From Anthopleura xanthogrammica (Eukaryota; Cnidaria; Anthozoa; Actiniaria; Actiniidae), in assembly GCA_964019055.1 (NCBI GenBank), contig OZ025211.1, positions 8,000,400 through 8,064,399 on the forward strand: a stretch of 64,000 nucleotides of DNA, given 5' to 3'. A program made the translations under genes and the position numbers. This document shows positions 54,301 through 63,026 of this stretch, piece after piece. Within the stretch, counting starts at the first letter, position 1, and every line of letters begins with the position of its first letter. The notes below the pieces were generated by a model. That model saw nothing but the letters and a program-made list of their open reading frames with translations, was not told the origin of the DNA and made no database searches.

Positions 54301-54824
54301 CCACGCACTGATCATCTTTACCATTGTCTGAAAGTACCGAAGCATACAACTTAGTACTTGCAAGTTCTGTATTACCTGATGCTTCAATTCCTTTTTCTCG
54401 ACCTCTCTTCTTTTCTCTCTCCATAGAGGATGATTTGGACATAAGATCTACATATAAACATAAGGAAAAGACCAATGATTAAAATCGATGGCCACACGTC
54501 GAGATCAAGTACGACATACTTTTGGAGCGCTTCCAATGCAAGGCCTCTAGCGGAAATGGGTTTTATTCAAATGTATTCTAAATGAATGAGTTGTCTTTGA
54601 CGACACAGCTTTCAAAGTCACGTCATATTAATGTCAAGATTCTTAATTCAAGATTTATATTTCAATAAGGAAAGCATACAAACCAAGCAAGTTAAGAGGA
54701 TTGGATGAAGCTTGCAACACCCCCTTGAATGCCTAAAGGGTGACTTGACAAACTCAGTAAAAAATATAATTCGTTCTTATAACTCACCTTCATAATTCTT
54801 TGCCCTTTCTTTGACAGTATTCAT
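33619..54824 (-). CDS. FGD-family Rho GEF (DH-PH-FYVE-PH) with long N-terminal scaffold, 25 exons
   Basis: Guanine nucleotide exchange factor of the FYVE, RhoGEF and PH domain family, whose members activate Cdc42-type GTPases at actin and endosomal membranes. Exons: 54788-54824, 54376-54447, 52758-52782, 47124-51094, 46724-46797, 45581-45676, 45116-45249, 44319-44373, 43458-43559, 42817-42904, 42338-42388, 41814-41872, 41308-41379, 40717-40785, 39913-39996, 39180-39259, 39067-39097, 38900-38977, 38305-38442, 37811-37910, 36717-36910, 36211-36339, 35646-35708, 35088-35170, 33619-33655. They total 5922 nt, giving 1973 residues plus TGA. Phases agree at all 24 junctions. An in-frame TAG nine bases upstream of the ATG fixes the start. 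Approximate domains: disordered N-terminus 1-1393, DH 1394-1588, PH1 1589-1700, FYVE 1727-1805, PH2 1871-1973. Length and layout are nearest FGD5/FGD6, but orthology needs a tree. Confidence 0.92.
33751..34950 (-). repeat. 57-bp satellite array A in the last FGD-like intron
   Basis: About 21 head-to-tail 57-bp units (GATCAAAGTCAGGGCATGGC, then ACTCACAGATCAAACC). The middle is a higher-order repeat of five units (285 bp): GGGCATGCCTAACTC recurs at about 34185, 34470 and 34755. The unit is 19 codons long, so a 270-residue open frame results on the plus strand without being a gene. The minus-strand orientation is that of the adjoining SINE. Confidence 0.93.
34951..35085 (-). mobile_element. tRNA-derived SINE remnant next to array A
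   Basis: On the minus strand there is a pol III B-box, GGTTCGATTCC (35035-35045). It is followed by a tail with TTTTCTCCGGGTTCTC that runs directly into CCAATTCAATCTGTGAG and the 57-bp units. The tRNA-like head upstream of the B-box looks degenerate. The element ends within a few bases of the donor of exon 24 (35088). Confidence 0.6.
35215..35640. repeat. Dispersed repeat with G-tract and CCTAAAAGGTACC motifs
   Basis: The intron sequence contains a G-run of about 35 bp (35286-35320) and four copies of a CCTAAAAGGTACC-like motif (35369-35533). Flanking sequence (GTTGGCCTAATTAACA; GAAGAGGATGCTGGTG) is repeated in variant form at 55885-56010. The G-run could form a quadruplex. Confidence 0.5.
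35785..35893 (+). mobile_element. Likely LINE 3' tail
   Basis: AT-rich sequence ending in AAATATTATTGTATTGTATTG (TATTG repeated about five times). This resembles 3' tails of non-LTR elements and the piece near 20310. No coding part is present. Confidence 0.4.
37321..37504. mobile_element. Perfect-hairpin element flanked by TTAA
   Basis: Arms 37321-37393 and 37432-37504 are perfect reverse complements over 73 bp, starting GAGCACGGAACTTACC, with a 38-nt loop. TTAA stands on both sides (37317-37320 and 37505-37508). This could be a piggyBac-type target duplication, but TTAA is itself palindromic and may simply extend the arms. It lies in the intron between exons 20 and 21 of the FGD-like gene. 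Confidence 0.85.
37811..38442 (-). CDS. FGD-like gene: FYVE zinc finger exons 19-20
   Basis: Exons 38305-38442 and 37811-37910 encode a complete FYVE domain. The three phosphoinositide-binding signatures are present: WIPD, NRRHHCRGCG and ARVC. Eight zinc ligands occur as four C-x2-C pairs (CMLC, CRGC, CGSC, CEVC). Binding to phosphatidylinositol 3-phosphate on endosomes is expected from the family. The preceding exon (38900-38977) is a Lys-rich linker. A 147-bp TA-flanked element ends 60 bp from the splice acceptor of exon 20. Confidence 0.92.
37970..38116. mobile_element. TA-flanked miniature element
   Basis: Terminal inverted repeats (GAGCAGATTTCGT and ACGAAAGCTGCTC) flanked by TA on both sides. 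The interior is rich in CGGCACGG motifs. Same family as 46013-46180. TA duplications point to the Tc1/mariner-type group. Confidence 0.7.
39067..41379 (-). CDS. FGD-like gene: first PH domain, exons 13-17
   Basis: Five exons (41308-41379, 40717-40785, 39913-39996, 39180-39259, 39067-39097) read through NLIKEGVLKKL, LTDVLLYTAP, YKLKEKLPLLGLKV, SKMRSFTLSA and ERDEWIE. This is the usual strand-to-final-helix pattern of the PH domain that follows DH domains, with the invariant Trp in the last helix. It probably assists GTPase exchange and membrane contact. Confidence 0.88.
39369..39795. mobile_element. PIF/Harbinger-like miniature element with TTA duplication
   Basis: The ends match in inverse over about 27 bp (AGGTGCAATAATACGAGC against GGTGCGGTGATACGAGC, both continuing AACAAAAT) and are flanked by TTA at 39366-39368 and 39796-39798. 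The 427-bp interior repeats GCAACAA/TTGTTGC words and contains no intact gene. A decayed relative is near 31780-31990. Confidence 0.72.
40113..40260. repeat. Dispersed repeat, also at 57888-58060
   Basis: CTACAGTGCAAATATTGAAAAATGTT and GTTTCTACTTTTGGCAACGATTG recur with changes in intron 7 of PPP4R2. It is partly self-complementary around TTTTGGCAACGATTGCG. Class unknown. Confidence 0.5.
41405..41760. repeat. ATC/ATA-rich simple-sequence region
   Basis: Degenerate CATCATCACCATAATCATC-type words fill this part of the intron between exons 12 and 13, next to exon 13. A similar ATCATC-rich patch is at 46255-46400. Confidence 0.6.
41814..45676 (-). CDS. FGD-like gene: DH (RhoGEF) domain exons 6-12
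   Basis: Seven exons encode about 195 residues of a Dbl-homology domain. Family landmarks are AHEILSTEKTFVNAL (first conserved helix), YGHFLKMYTTYINNYDKA in the middle and LKPVQRIPSYRLLLKDYLKH (conserved region 3). The usual IPRY arginine is serine here (IPSY), which is unusual for this highly conserved motif. Exon 10 (42817-42904) and exon 11 (42338-42388) flank an intron made of tandem repeats. Confidence 0.9.
42045..42262. repeat. Tandem repeat, about 70-bp unit, three copies
   Basis: TTGGCTGGAAAAATCTTTGC followed by CTTGTATGGTTCTAG and TTTTTCCAG repeats three times, in the intron between exons 11 and 12. Confidence 0.65.
42359..42812 (-). repeat. Tandem repeat built from the exon 11 boundary, 112-114-bp unit, four copies
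   Basis: CTGAATCAG starts units at 42359, 42471, 42585 and 42699. The first unit overlaps true exon 11, so each further unit carries a decayed copy of the exon's first 30 bases (TTACTTGAAACATCTTCC on the minus strand) without a usable AG acceptor. The array fills almost the whole intron between exons 10 and 11. Confidence 0.85.
42945..43105. repeat. GC-richer dispersed repeat
   Basis: ATTGCGCGCAATGTTGCA occurs twice in this stretch (42962 and 43069 areas), around a TTGTTGCACACAAGTAG core, forming a partial inverted structure. Class not recognised. Confidence 0.4.
43985..44305. repeat. Local tandem duplication, about 130-bp unit, two copies
   Basis: ACATGCTTCAGTGAAAAA is followed by GGCACCTGGT and CTGCTAGATTCA, then the same set of words recurs in diverged form. 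Intronic. Confidence 0.55.
44505..44659 (+). mobile_element. tRNA-derived SINE upstream of array B
   Basis: A-box-like TGGAGTAGTGG (44515-44525) and B-box-like GGTACGATTCC (44556-44566) have tRNA-like spacing. They are followed by a tail with TTCTCTGGGTTCTCAGG that passes straight into CCAATTCGATCTGTGAG, the start of the 57-bp repeats. The same 3' junction is seen at array A. Confidence 0.65.
44660..45093 (+). repeat. 57-bp satellite array B
   Basis: About 7.5 units of the same family as array A in the opposite chromosome orientation (GATCTGTGAGTTAGCCATG, then TTTGATCAGCCCAGAGG). It stops about 25 bp before the splice donor of exon 7 (45116). Confidence 0.92.
45794..46248. mobile_element. 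TA-flanked element, host of a nested insertion
   Basis: Ends GAGCGGTTTTCGTATGA and its inverse ATACAAAAACCGCTC lie between TA dinucleotides (45792-45793 and 46249-46250). The interior resembles the block at 30760-31215. A second element (46013-46180) has jumped into it. Confidence 0.75.
46013..46180. mobile_element. TA-flanked element nested inside 45794-46248
   Basis: Inverted ends GAGCAGTTTTCGTATGA and AAACGAAATCTGCTC with TA at 46011-46012 and 46181-46182. The relative at 31125 (GGTTACGGTAAAATACGG) shows the uninterrupted site. Same family as 37970-38116. Confidence 0.75.
46410..46665. repeat. 8-bp microsatellite (AAGCAAAC)n
   Basis: About 31 near-perfect units, with a few CAAACTAG variants at the right end. 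It lies in the intron beside exon 5 (46724-46797). Open frames on both strands across it (SKQANKQT and LVCLFAC repeats) are artefacts. Confidence 0.95.
47124..51094 (-). CDS. FGD-like gene: giant exon 4, docking-motif scaffold region
   Basis: The 3971-nt exon gives 1323 full codons with no recognised globular fold. In order it has a proline-rich start with SH3-type ligands (PVPPPRKKK, KPPPRPTS, PKPPIPPKPSRPVRP), then a very acidic Glu-rich middle. Next is a 43-residue repeat in three near-identical copies plus a diverged one, each good copy with SSGYENVILP. Then come nine YxVP motifs over about 185 residues (YEVP, YQVP, YVVP twice, YHVP, YQVP, YSVP three times). It closes with further proline-rich ligands (PPKPPRKS, PKPKRPAPPRPKAPG, APPRPPPPS). 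By known specificities, YxxP fits SH2 domains of the Crk/Abl type and YxN fits Grb2-type SH2 domains. Phosphorylation here is inference. Confidence 0.9.
48243..48629 (-). repeat. Coding tandem repeat, 129-bp unit (43 residues), about 3 copies
   Basis: CACTGGGTAAAATGACG recurs at 48243, 48372 and 48501, exactly 129 bp apart, so the repeat keeps frame. The first two units are almost identical at DNA level, implying recent expansion or gene conversion. A fourth, older unit follows, with YESV in place of YENV. Confidence 0.9.
51279..51310. repeat. Poly-A run of about 30 bases
   Basis: Uninterrupted A tract just upstream of exon 4 of the FGD-like gene, in the intron. On the minus strand this is a poly-T tract. 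Confidence 0.9.
52304..52521. mobile_element. Inverted-repeat element in FGD-like intron 3
   Basis: AATACTCCCGTTTCGAGTTC at the left is inverted at the right as GAACTCGAAACTGGAGTATT, extending about 43 bp to TGTTAGCCTCAA. A shorter relative sharing the GAATACTCCA ends lies at 52961-53078. No coding capacity. Confidence 0.75.
52758..54824 (-). CDS. FGD-like gene: first three small coding exons
   Basis: Exon 1 (54788-54824) encodes MNTVKERAKNYE and ends in phase 1 at GTGAGT. Exon 2 (54376-54447) encodes a short basic stretch with MEREKKRGREKG. Exon 3 (52758-52782) is only 25 nt, between TTTTTTAG and GTAAGT, and encodes GSGMGDKK. Skipping the 25-nt exon would shift the frame. A downstream ATG at the head of exon 4 (51093) could serve as an alternative start if an upstream promoter or different first exon is used. 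Confidence 0.75.
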
Positions 54825-56275
54825 AGTGACCTAAACGAGACGTAGTTGAATGACAACTAAAGCGTCTTGCGTGGTTTTAACATGTCTGCGGTGGATAGAT
54901 AGTGTTATTCAGCCTTTCCTTTCGATTATAATTCTTTCTTCTTCCTATAATATGTGTTTTGTGAAAGGCACTACTTCCTGTGGTCATGTGATCGTGATCA
55001 ACACCGCTGACACTGCAATCCGGATCGCATTCCGGAATTGATGCCAAATTCATTTTAGATGTTGTTCAACACCCCCTCCTCCCTATCCACATTTTTTTCT
55101 TTCTAATCCTTACATAAAGGATTTTATTTCAGAAGAAATTCTTTGGGTTTCATATTATATGCAATGATTATTTCAAATTTCGTTTGGGCTTCCTGTGTGG
55201 AATTGGGAGGTGTCAACCAGTGGCATAATGATGGGGGTACAGGTGAAGGGGTAGGGTGGGGCAACTGCCCCCCAAGAAGTTTTATCTTTGCACCAAAATT
55301 TTACTACTTCCTGCAGTATTCCTGTGGATATGGCAGGAATATGGTAATTGCCCCCTAGGATCGAGATCTTGCTACACCCTGCTGTCAACTCCTCAACCAA
55401 AAGACCAAACTGGGTATGATCGAGCTAGTTTTGAATCAATGATTTCCTTTTCATCCCATTCATCCTTTCAAATCCCCTATGTATTTTCCTTATCTGGACT
55501 TTGTCAGGTGTATATATATATATTACCTAAATGGTTGGGCATTGGTTTTTAAGCAGGGGGGGGGGGGGGGGGAGGGCAATATTTTTTCCAAAACGAATGG
55601 TTCTCTTAATTTTTTCAAAGATTTCCCCCCCCCCCCCATTTTCAAGAAATCAATAATTGCATTCCTAAAGCCAAGAAACAAGATAAAGTCAGGTTCAATT
55701 TTATTCTTTCATGCTCTGCATAAAAATGAATATAGAATTTGAAAAGCAAGAAATGAAATAAAATCATCATCCGAATATAATTTGAAAAAAATATTACTGT
55801 AAAGGTGATCAGAAAGAAATGCAAGGTAAAAAATTACACAGCCATTTCCTGATTTCCTGATCGCTGTACTCTACTACAAGAATCCTTTTTGTAGTTCCTT
55901 TTGTTGGTCTAATTAACACCATTATCTTGCAAATCCAAAAGGAGTTTAAACATTTAAATAAGAAAAATAATTTGAAGAGGATTCTGGTGTTAGTGGTATC
56001 AAGACGTAATAAGGGGAATTCCAACATGCAGGAATCTTAATTATGAGTAGCAGCATTCAGTATTAGAAGAATATTTTTATTTTGATTCAAGTACATAAAA
56101 CTTACTAAGGGACTTGATCCTAGCTTGTCAGAAAGCAGATAGGGTAAGATTTTGCATGAGTGTTACAACTAGAAAACAAACTGCCTTTTCCTTTTCTTAT
56201 CACAATAAATTAAACTCCAAGCCATAATGAAATTAGCTTGGGATATGGAAATCATTTCTTCAACAGTGTGTCAAC

Positions 56276-56494
56276 AATAGTCCCCTTCATAGTTCCCTGT
56301 GCCATCTTGAAAAGTAGCCAGGCCTTTACATTGAAGTAAGACGAACGGTAAGCTTACAATGATAGAGACCTTTTTTTACACCTTGGACAATTATTTAAAC
56401 GTCTCTATCATTGCAAGGTCACTGTTCGTCTTGCTTCAATGCAAAGGCCTGGCTACTTTTCAAGATGGCACAGGGAACTGTGAAGGGGACTATT
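56276..56494. mobile_element. Foldback hairpin element
   Basis: Arms of about 95 bp, starting AATAGTCCCCTTCATAGTTC and ending with the inverse GGGGACTATT, share GCCATCTTGAAAAGTAGCCA with a few mismatches. No coding sequence. Confidence 0.8.
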
Positions 56495-56836
56495 CTCAAA
56501 CTTGGTGTTTGAATTCAGCAAAATCTCTGCTTTTGTTTTCTGCAGTAGCCTTATGGTAGCAACTTCATTTGTAACAGCCTGAGGGTCACACCTCCAGTAG
56601 CTGTCTTAACCATGGCTCAAAAAAAGACTCAGGACTGGTATAAGCACAAGCATTATTACTGTTTTCATTGCTATGTACTGATCGCTGACAAAAGTGGCGA
56701 CAAGTAACAGGGCTTAAAATAACGGCCAGTCAACGGTCAATGTCTGGCCAAATTTGGTACTTGACCGGTCAAATATGGTTTTGTTGAAAATCTGCTTTCA
56801 GATTACCATTAATGGCTACACTGGTAATTATGATCA

Positions 56837-57007
56837 AATAGCCCACTTTCAATATTCTGGTTGAGTGATCATGCACAAATCAATAATTCAAGACAAGGCT
56901 CCAGGGAAAAAATGGAATAACCTAATATATTCTTTTGTTTTCCCTGAGCCTCGTCTTGAATTGCTTTGTGCATGATCACTCAAGTAGAATATTGAAATTG
57001 GGCTATT
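56837..57007. mobile_element. Foldback hairpin element
   Basis: Arms of about 75 bp share GAGTGATCATGCACAAA and AATAGCCCA ends in inverse orientation, with a short AT-rich loop. Confidence 0.75.
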
Positions 57008-57491
57008 GCATTATATGAGGTAAGGTGACAGCAGTGTGTTCCCAAGGTGTCAGTAAAGTAACGGGTGTCAAAGTCAATAACTTATTGGTATGGTACCTTG
57101 CTGCTACCTTACCATACAGTACAAGTTGATCACAATAGTCAGATTTTATTTTTAGTCTAACTTAGAAAATCAAGCTGTATTACCCTTCCACTTTTTGACA
57201 ATGTCAAGTCCCTTTTCAATCAGTTTATGATAGGTCCTTATTACACAATGAAATGAAATTGTAAAATGACTTTTAATTATCAAAAATTTTCAGAAAAAAG
57301 GGATTCACAACAGGGAGGTACGAAGTTGTGAAAGTCGAAAATGAAATTTTCATTTTGGTCATGGCTATTAATTATATCTGTAATGTTAACTGTAGTCTGT
57401 GATATGCTCTGCTAATAGAGATAATAGATAGACCATTGATACACTTTGTACAAGTTGAGATTAATTGGAAATAAGGGTACTTCATATTGCA

Positions 57492-60400
57492 TTACTCTTC
57501 CATAGGTTCATCTTGATCTGCTGATGATGTGGTAGAGGCTTCCTTTTGGCTTTCAGTTTCTTTGCTGTCTGCTAACCAAAGAAATGACCAAAATTAGTCA
57601 TGTATTACTTGACTAGACTCAGGAAAGCAGTACATGAAACTAGAAGATATAGGCTTTACTTCCTAGGAGAAGCCGATTTCCCTTCAAGTGATAGTAAACA
57701 TCCATCACAAACTTGGAAGTATTCTAAAGCTTGGTCTCAAAAATTGACAAGACAATGTCATTAGTGAAAGCTTACTATCAAAATGAACATTAGAAAATAT
57801 ATATATTTGGTTGGGCCAGTGTTGGACCAATCTGCCAAAATTGCAACCAACTGATCACAAGTTATAATAACATATAACATATAATCTACAGTGCAATTTG
57901 AAAAATGTTGTGAGAAAAGTTGCAGCAATCGTTGGGAAAAGTATAATTAATTTCTACTTTTGGCAGTGATTGTGTCTCCTAGCAACATGTAAACCCTTTT
58001 GCTACTTTTGTCGTAATGCTGCTGTGAGATAAGTTGCAAAGAAAATTACTCCGTTAATTTGTGCCTATGATATGCTGCCATGATAAAACCAAACTACTTA
58101 TACTTACCAACTGCCAGAGTCTCTTTCTTTGATTCCTCACAATTATCAATACTCTTTTCCTCTCCAGCATTATTTTCATTATTATCTTCTTTCTCTGCAT
58201 CACATTTTTCTTTTTCTTCAGATACTTCTTTTAATTCATTTTTCTCTTCTAAGGTTTTGTCTTCAGATTTATTATCCTTTTCATTATGCTCTTCTATCTC
58301 TGTTTCCGATTCTTTACTTTCTGAACTGTCATTCATTTTATCATTAGAATTTTGTGTTGACTCTTTTTCATTTGGTGTGCATTCTTCTTCTTTGGCTTCT
58401 GTTTTCGTTTCTTCTTCTTCGTCTTCTTCTTCTTCTTCTTCTTCTTCTTCTTTTTCTTCTAAGTGTTTGTTTTCTATGGAGTGAGACTCATTACATTTCT
58501 GCAATTCTTCTTCCGTTGGGAAGTGTGTTTCTGGGAAATGCTGCAAGAGTTCACCATCACTATCTCTGCTATCTACAGACTGCATTTCAGTTGGGCAGGC
58601 TGTGGTTATTATTCCATTAGTGACAGGGCCATTTGGAATACTGGTAGTGTCATGGTTACCCTCTATATTATTTGATAGCCTAAAAATAGAGAGATCATGT
58701 AATTAAAACTACACTCATAGTAATATAAAAAATAAAGCTATCCTGAACTATAAGCAACGTACGGTACACAGGGCTCAAAATTCCCACAAGAAGAAAATGC
58801 GAGTTGAAAATGATAAATATCGAGTGAATATCGCTTACTGTCCCATGAAAATAAAAGAAAACTGCCTCTAATCCTTGAAGTACACAACAGGGTCCTTAAA
58901 GCAGATTCTTTCTTTGAATAATGGAAGGACAAATTAAATTAATCAAAAATGACTGCTGGGGAATCTAATCCTGGTCTTCTGGGATATCCCATGGTGATAA
59001 TCACAGCAAGCCATATCCATGCAAATTTTATTCATTGTTAATCTGGTCTACAGTGAACTAACTCCCTCAATGCAGACACTTCTAACCAGTTGAGTTGACC
59101 TTCAGAACAAACTCAAGGTCAGCCAATCAGAATTGAGGATTGGACATTGTATTTTGATTAGCATTTCCCATCATTCTGCCAAGAGAATGAATGAAATACG
59201 AGTTCTTTCTTCTTTAAATTAATCGTAAACCCTAGTTGAACTCATGGCGGAATTTTATTTCAATCAACAAGAAAAGTCTACATCGTATACTCGGAAAATG
59301 CTCGAAAAATGCTAACCAAAAGTAGTGACCCATAATTCCTTTCGGGGAAGGTGATCAACTCAGCTGGAAGGCGAACACCTTTGCAAGCCTGGTCCCTGGT
59401 CTATTTGCCATTGGTATATTCTCTGTAATGAAACTCCCTCTAAGGTGGTCATCTCACTAATACACAAAGAGCTGGTCCCAAAGGTGTCCGCCTTAGAGGG
59501 AGTTCACTGTATTAACAATACTTACTCTTCTTCTCCATTTTCTGTCATTGTGCTCACAACAAGAACATTCTAATGAGATAAACATCACAAAGATTGACAA
59601 ATTAATCAACAAGAAGAATATGGAAATTCATAACAATTTTACATTAATTTTGTTAAAATAACATCTACTAAACACCCATTTCACCTTATTCCCCTACTTT
59701 ACATCATATAACATTCCCTTGAGTATAATTCCTTTAATAACCAAATAAAAATAATAATATTTGACTTTATTTATAGAGGGTGACAAGTGACAGTTGTCAA
59801 CTCAGCACTGATAAACTTGTGGCCCTCTTTTTTGTTTAACGTCTCTACATGTACATGAGACGGGACCACCATTTTATGTGGTTCATCCAAGCCATGGCAA
59901 AGGTATAACTGACTGCAGATATTTTTTAGAGCAAAGGCTGCACCTTCTACTCAGATATTTTAAGACCCTGAGTGTGAGTCAACTGGCCACGGAGGCTTGA
60001 ACGACAACCTCCTGCACAACAGACCGGTGGCCAACCAACTAAGCCAACCGGTAGTCGATAATCACCAGTAATGTTTGAAATGTCTATAAATATGGATGAA
60101 AACCTCAAACCAAAATCAACCTTATATTCTCAAGTAAATGGCTGGAAAAAATGCTGCACCCAAACAGATATTGTGTATCATCAACCATAATAATATGCAA
60201 GATGAGTCATTCTTACCTTTTCTATTCCTCTCATAAATTTCTCACTACATCTGTAATGTCTTTTTGGTTCAACCATTAATTCACATAGCCGTTGTATAGT
60301 GAATGGTGCACTGTAAGATAATGACAGAAATGTTTACCAAATGCGACTTCTTGTTGTCAGAACATAGCTTTTAGACTCAATAAATGTGTGTTTTGCAAAT

Positions 60401-63026
60401 AATAAAAAAAACACAGCCATACCTTCCCTACAGATGGCAATTCCCCACAAAGAAAGGATATTCTTCTCTGAGCTTCCTCACTCCCAAGTAAACTCCCACC
60501 CTCCCAATAGGTTAGGTATGGATGTATTCTTTTATCATATACCATAAACAATACAGCCAGTTATAATGCAGGAAATCTGTAGTACTCAATCATGTCATGA
60601 AACTTTCTATGGTAAAGGACAACATAGTTATACAATGCCTTCTCATTACACACCATAGAAATATTTCACTCCACTTGTATGTGCACTTGCTCAGGGCTAA
60701 ATTAATGGCTTGTCATAATACTAAGTTTCTCAGTTGAGTTTGGAATGACAGTAGTTTTTTCATAAAGTTTTAATGTCTTAAGCTCCCAATGTTTCTAAGG
60801 GTAACCAATACAATAGACCATAAGAATGATCGCTTCTGATCAGCTGAATTGGTTTCGCTTCTTAAATATTTCAGCTCAAACAAATTCAACTATTATAAAA
60901 GGGATCATTCTCATGGTCTATCGTGGCAGTTGCCCTTAGAAACATTGGGAACTAGACGTTAAAACTTTATGAAAAAACTACTGTCATTCCAAACTAAACT
61001 GAGAAGTGTAACTTGTTTTTGGTTCAACATTATTAATCAAAATGATTTGACAAAGATTTGACCAGACAATTTCATATTTTGGTTGGACATTGCCTGATGA
61101 CCATCCATTATTTTAAGCCCTGCTTGCAGGATATTAAAATGGTATATTGCCATATTACTAGTCTGGTGCACAAGATTGAATATATTTTCAAAATGAGGTC
61201 TAATTTCTTTAGAATGAGATATGTACCTTGTAAAGGATTCAATACAATCTAAGAGTCTCTGTCTCATAACATCAAATTCTGCATTGTTTGTGGGCTCTGT
61301 TGAATTACTGTTTCTTGAAGGGCTACTCTCAAAGAAATCTCGCATTACCTGGAACATTAGTTTGACAACATTAGTGTCTGCAACATGTTCAAGCACTGAC
61401 TTGGCAGAGCAAGTTTGGCATACATAACACTCACTAACATGGCTTCCCTTTATTCACTCTATATAATATATGTCAGGTCATAATAAAATGTTAGTCAAGA
61501 GACTGGCTGGCTTACCTTATCCATCTTAAACATAAATACAGGTTTCAGGTATACCCAAGGGATTCTGATTTCATGAGTAAAAAGAAAATGATTAGCAGTC
61601 TATCTACAAACTTAACCCAGGGATTTCACTAAGATTTAAAGTAGGCAAATGGCTTACTTAATTAGGTTTGTGCGCAGGTCAGATAGGGAAAGTAGGAGGT
61701 GTATTTCACTGGTTGCTGGCTTCTAATGAAATCCCTGCTTATCTTATTTCGCATCTACTTTTCCTAATTACTATTCAACACTTATTTTCAAAAAGGAAAA
61801 TGAACAATAGGATAGTTAAAATTATATTTACTAATCGGAAGTATATTTGCTCAGGTGAAAATAAAAACAAGCAAAAATAAGAATATAAGAGTAGTTTTTT
61901 AAAAATTAAATATTAATTGCAATCTACAAAGTAGCAACACTTAGATTCTTAGATTCAATATTTTTCTTAGCAATTTCAAGTATCTGGTTTTGTCTTTCTT
62001 TGATATTTTCCTACTTGTGGGCTACCTGTGCCCAACAATGATATTGACCATGATAGTCTAAGAGGTCAGTTTCCCTATCTCTCTCTCTCTCTCTCTCTCT
62101 CTCTTGGTTTGCAATAGGAAACGCAGAAGAAAAAGATACAAATATAGATGCTTGTGAAAAAGGCAATACATCCTACAGTACTTTATTTTCGGCGTTCAAG
62201 TTCAAATTTATTCAAATTTCAAAAGAATAAATTTGAAGTCAAACATGGAAACTGAAAGGATTGTAGGATTTATTAAAAGGGTTTATAATTTATATACTTT
62301 ACTACAAAAGTGAAATGTCTCGTATATCAGTCATTCAAGATTCTAATCAAATTAATCATTAATTGATCATAATCTTCAAAACAAAACATACTGTTTGCTC
62401 ATGTTATGTAATACTTTCTTTACGATAAATTTCGACTAAGAAAATATCAAATTACGTATGATAATCTTTTTACGGTATCAAAAAGGGTTATCACAATGAC
62501 GACACGAGGGATCTTTGTCAAGATCACTTTCGCCGCTGACCAAAAGAATAATTTTAGAAAACTTAATTTTTTTGTCGAAAGCCACTTAATTCGACTTAAT
62601 TTACGCGTTTTAAAACAACAAAAGCGATTATATATATATATCAACTTATTAATAAAAAAGCGATTGGAAAGCTGGGTCATCGATCGTCACGAAAAATGGC
62701 CTTAACCTTTTTGACGTGGACTTTGAATTTATCCACCTACTGAGCGAAAAAAGCTAATATTTAGATAAAGTGATGAAATAAATTAAACAATAAAAATCGA
62801 GGGATATCAGTGACTTACTGGGTTCTCCCTGTATGAGCAATCTGAACAAATAAATCTTCTAATTCTTGCGTAAGGACTTTATCCGCATCTGTCATGTTCT
62901 CGAACTCTGAAAGGAAAAGAAAGCGAGACCATCGTAAAATCGCACCGATAAGACCCTTTTAAACCTTGATACGCCTCTCATAAACTCACCGTGTAAAGCT
63001 TGAATAACTCCTTCATTATTAGCCAT
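57492..63026 (-). CDS. PPP4R2: Protein phosphatase 4 regulatory subunit 2, 8 exons
   Basis: Regulatory subunit of the PP4 serine/threonine phosphatase complex, which in other animals acts in DNA repair and in maturation of spliceosomal complexes. Exons: 62990-63026, 62819-62906, 61516-61564, 61227-61348, 60217-60310, 59526-59569, 58108-58679, 57492-57568. They total 1083 nt, or 360 residues plus TAA, with all phases consistent. The N-terminal conserved domain shows [49 protein letters not shown] and [14 protein letters not shown]. Exon 7 encodes the usual acidic disordered tail with a poly-Glu tract, and the protein ends DQDEPMEE, the familiar PPP4R2 C-terminus. It is somewhat shorter than the vertebrate protein (about 417). 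The last acceptor is a tandem TAGCAG, allowing one extra Ala. It is divergent from TMBIM4. Confidence 0.95.
58400..58464 (-). repeat. Coding GAA/GAG-rich tract (poly-Glu)
   Basis: TTCTTCTTC on the plus strand encodes a run of mostly Glu ([18 protein letters not shown]) in exon 7 of PPP4R2. Acidic runs are normal in this family's tail. Length may vary between individuals. Confidence 0.85.
59425..59515. repeat. Short palindromic dispersed repeat
   Basis: AACTCCCTCTAAGGTGG is inverted as CCGCCTTAGAGGGAGTT with about 50 bp between. It lies just beside exon 6 of PPP4R2 and is probably a miniature element. Confidence 0.6.
60725..61012. mobile_element. Large inverted-repeat element in PPP4R2 intron 4
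   Basis: Arms of about 105 bp share TTTGGAATGACAGTAGTTTTT and CCCAATGTTTCTAAGGG with roughly one difference per ten bases, facing each other around an 80-bp centre. Non-coding. Confidence 0.8.
62081..62104. repeat. (CT)n microsatellite
   Basis: About 12 CT dinucleotides in intron 2 of PPP4R2. Confidence 0.9.

Larger units (their letters stand above)
54825..57491. other. Intergenic DNA between the FGD-like 5' end and the PPP4R2 3' end
   Basis: No gene supported. It holds a G-run (about 55556-55575) and a C-run (about 55626-55638), a diverged repeat shared with 35215-35640 (55885-56010), and two hairpin elements (56276-56494 and 56837-57007). Part of 54825-55060 is presumably the FGD-like promoter. 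A TTTATT at 57146 could be a minus-strand polyadenylation signal for PPP4R2. Confidence 0.5.

Noticed and set aside
58080..58620. Ser-rich and Leu-rich plus-strand frames
   Set aside because: Antisense shadows of the Glu-rich tail exon of PPP4R2.
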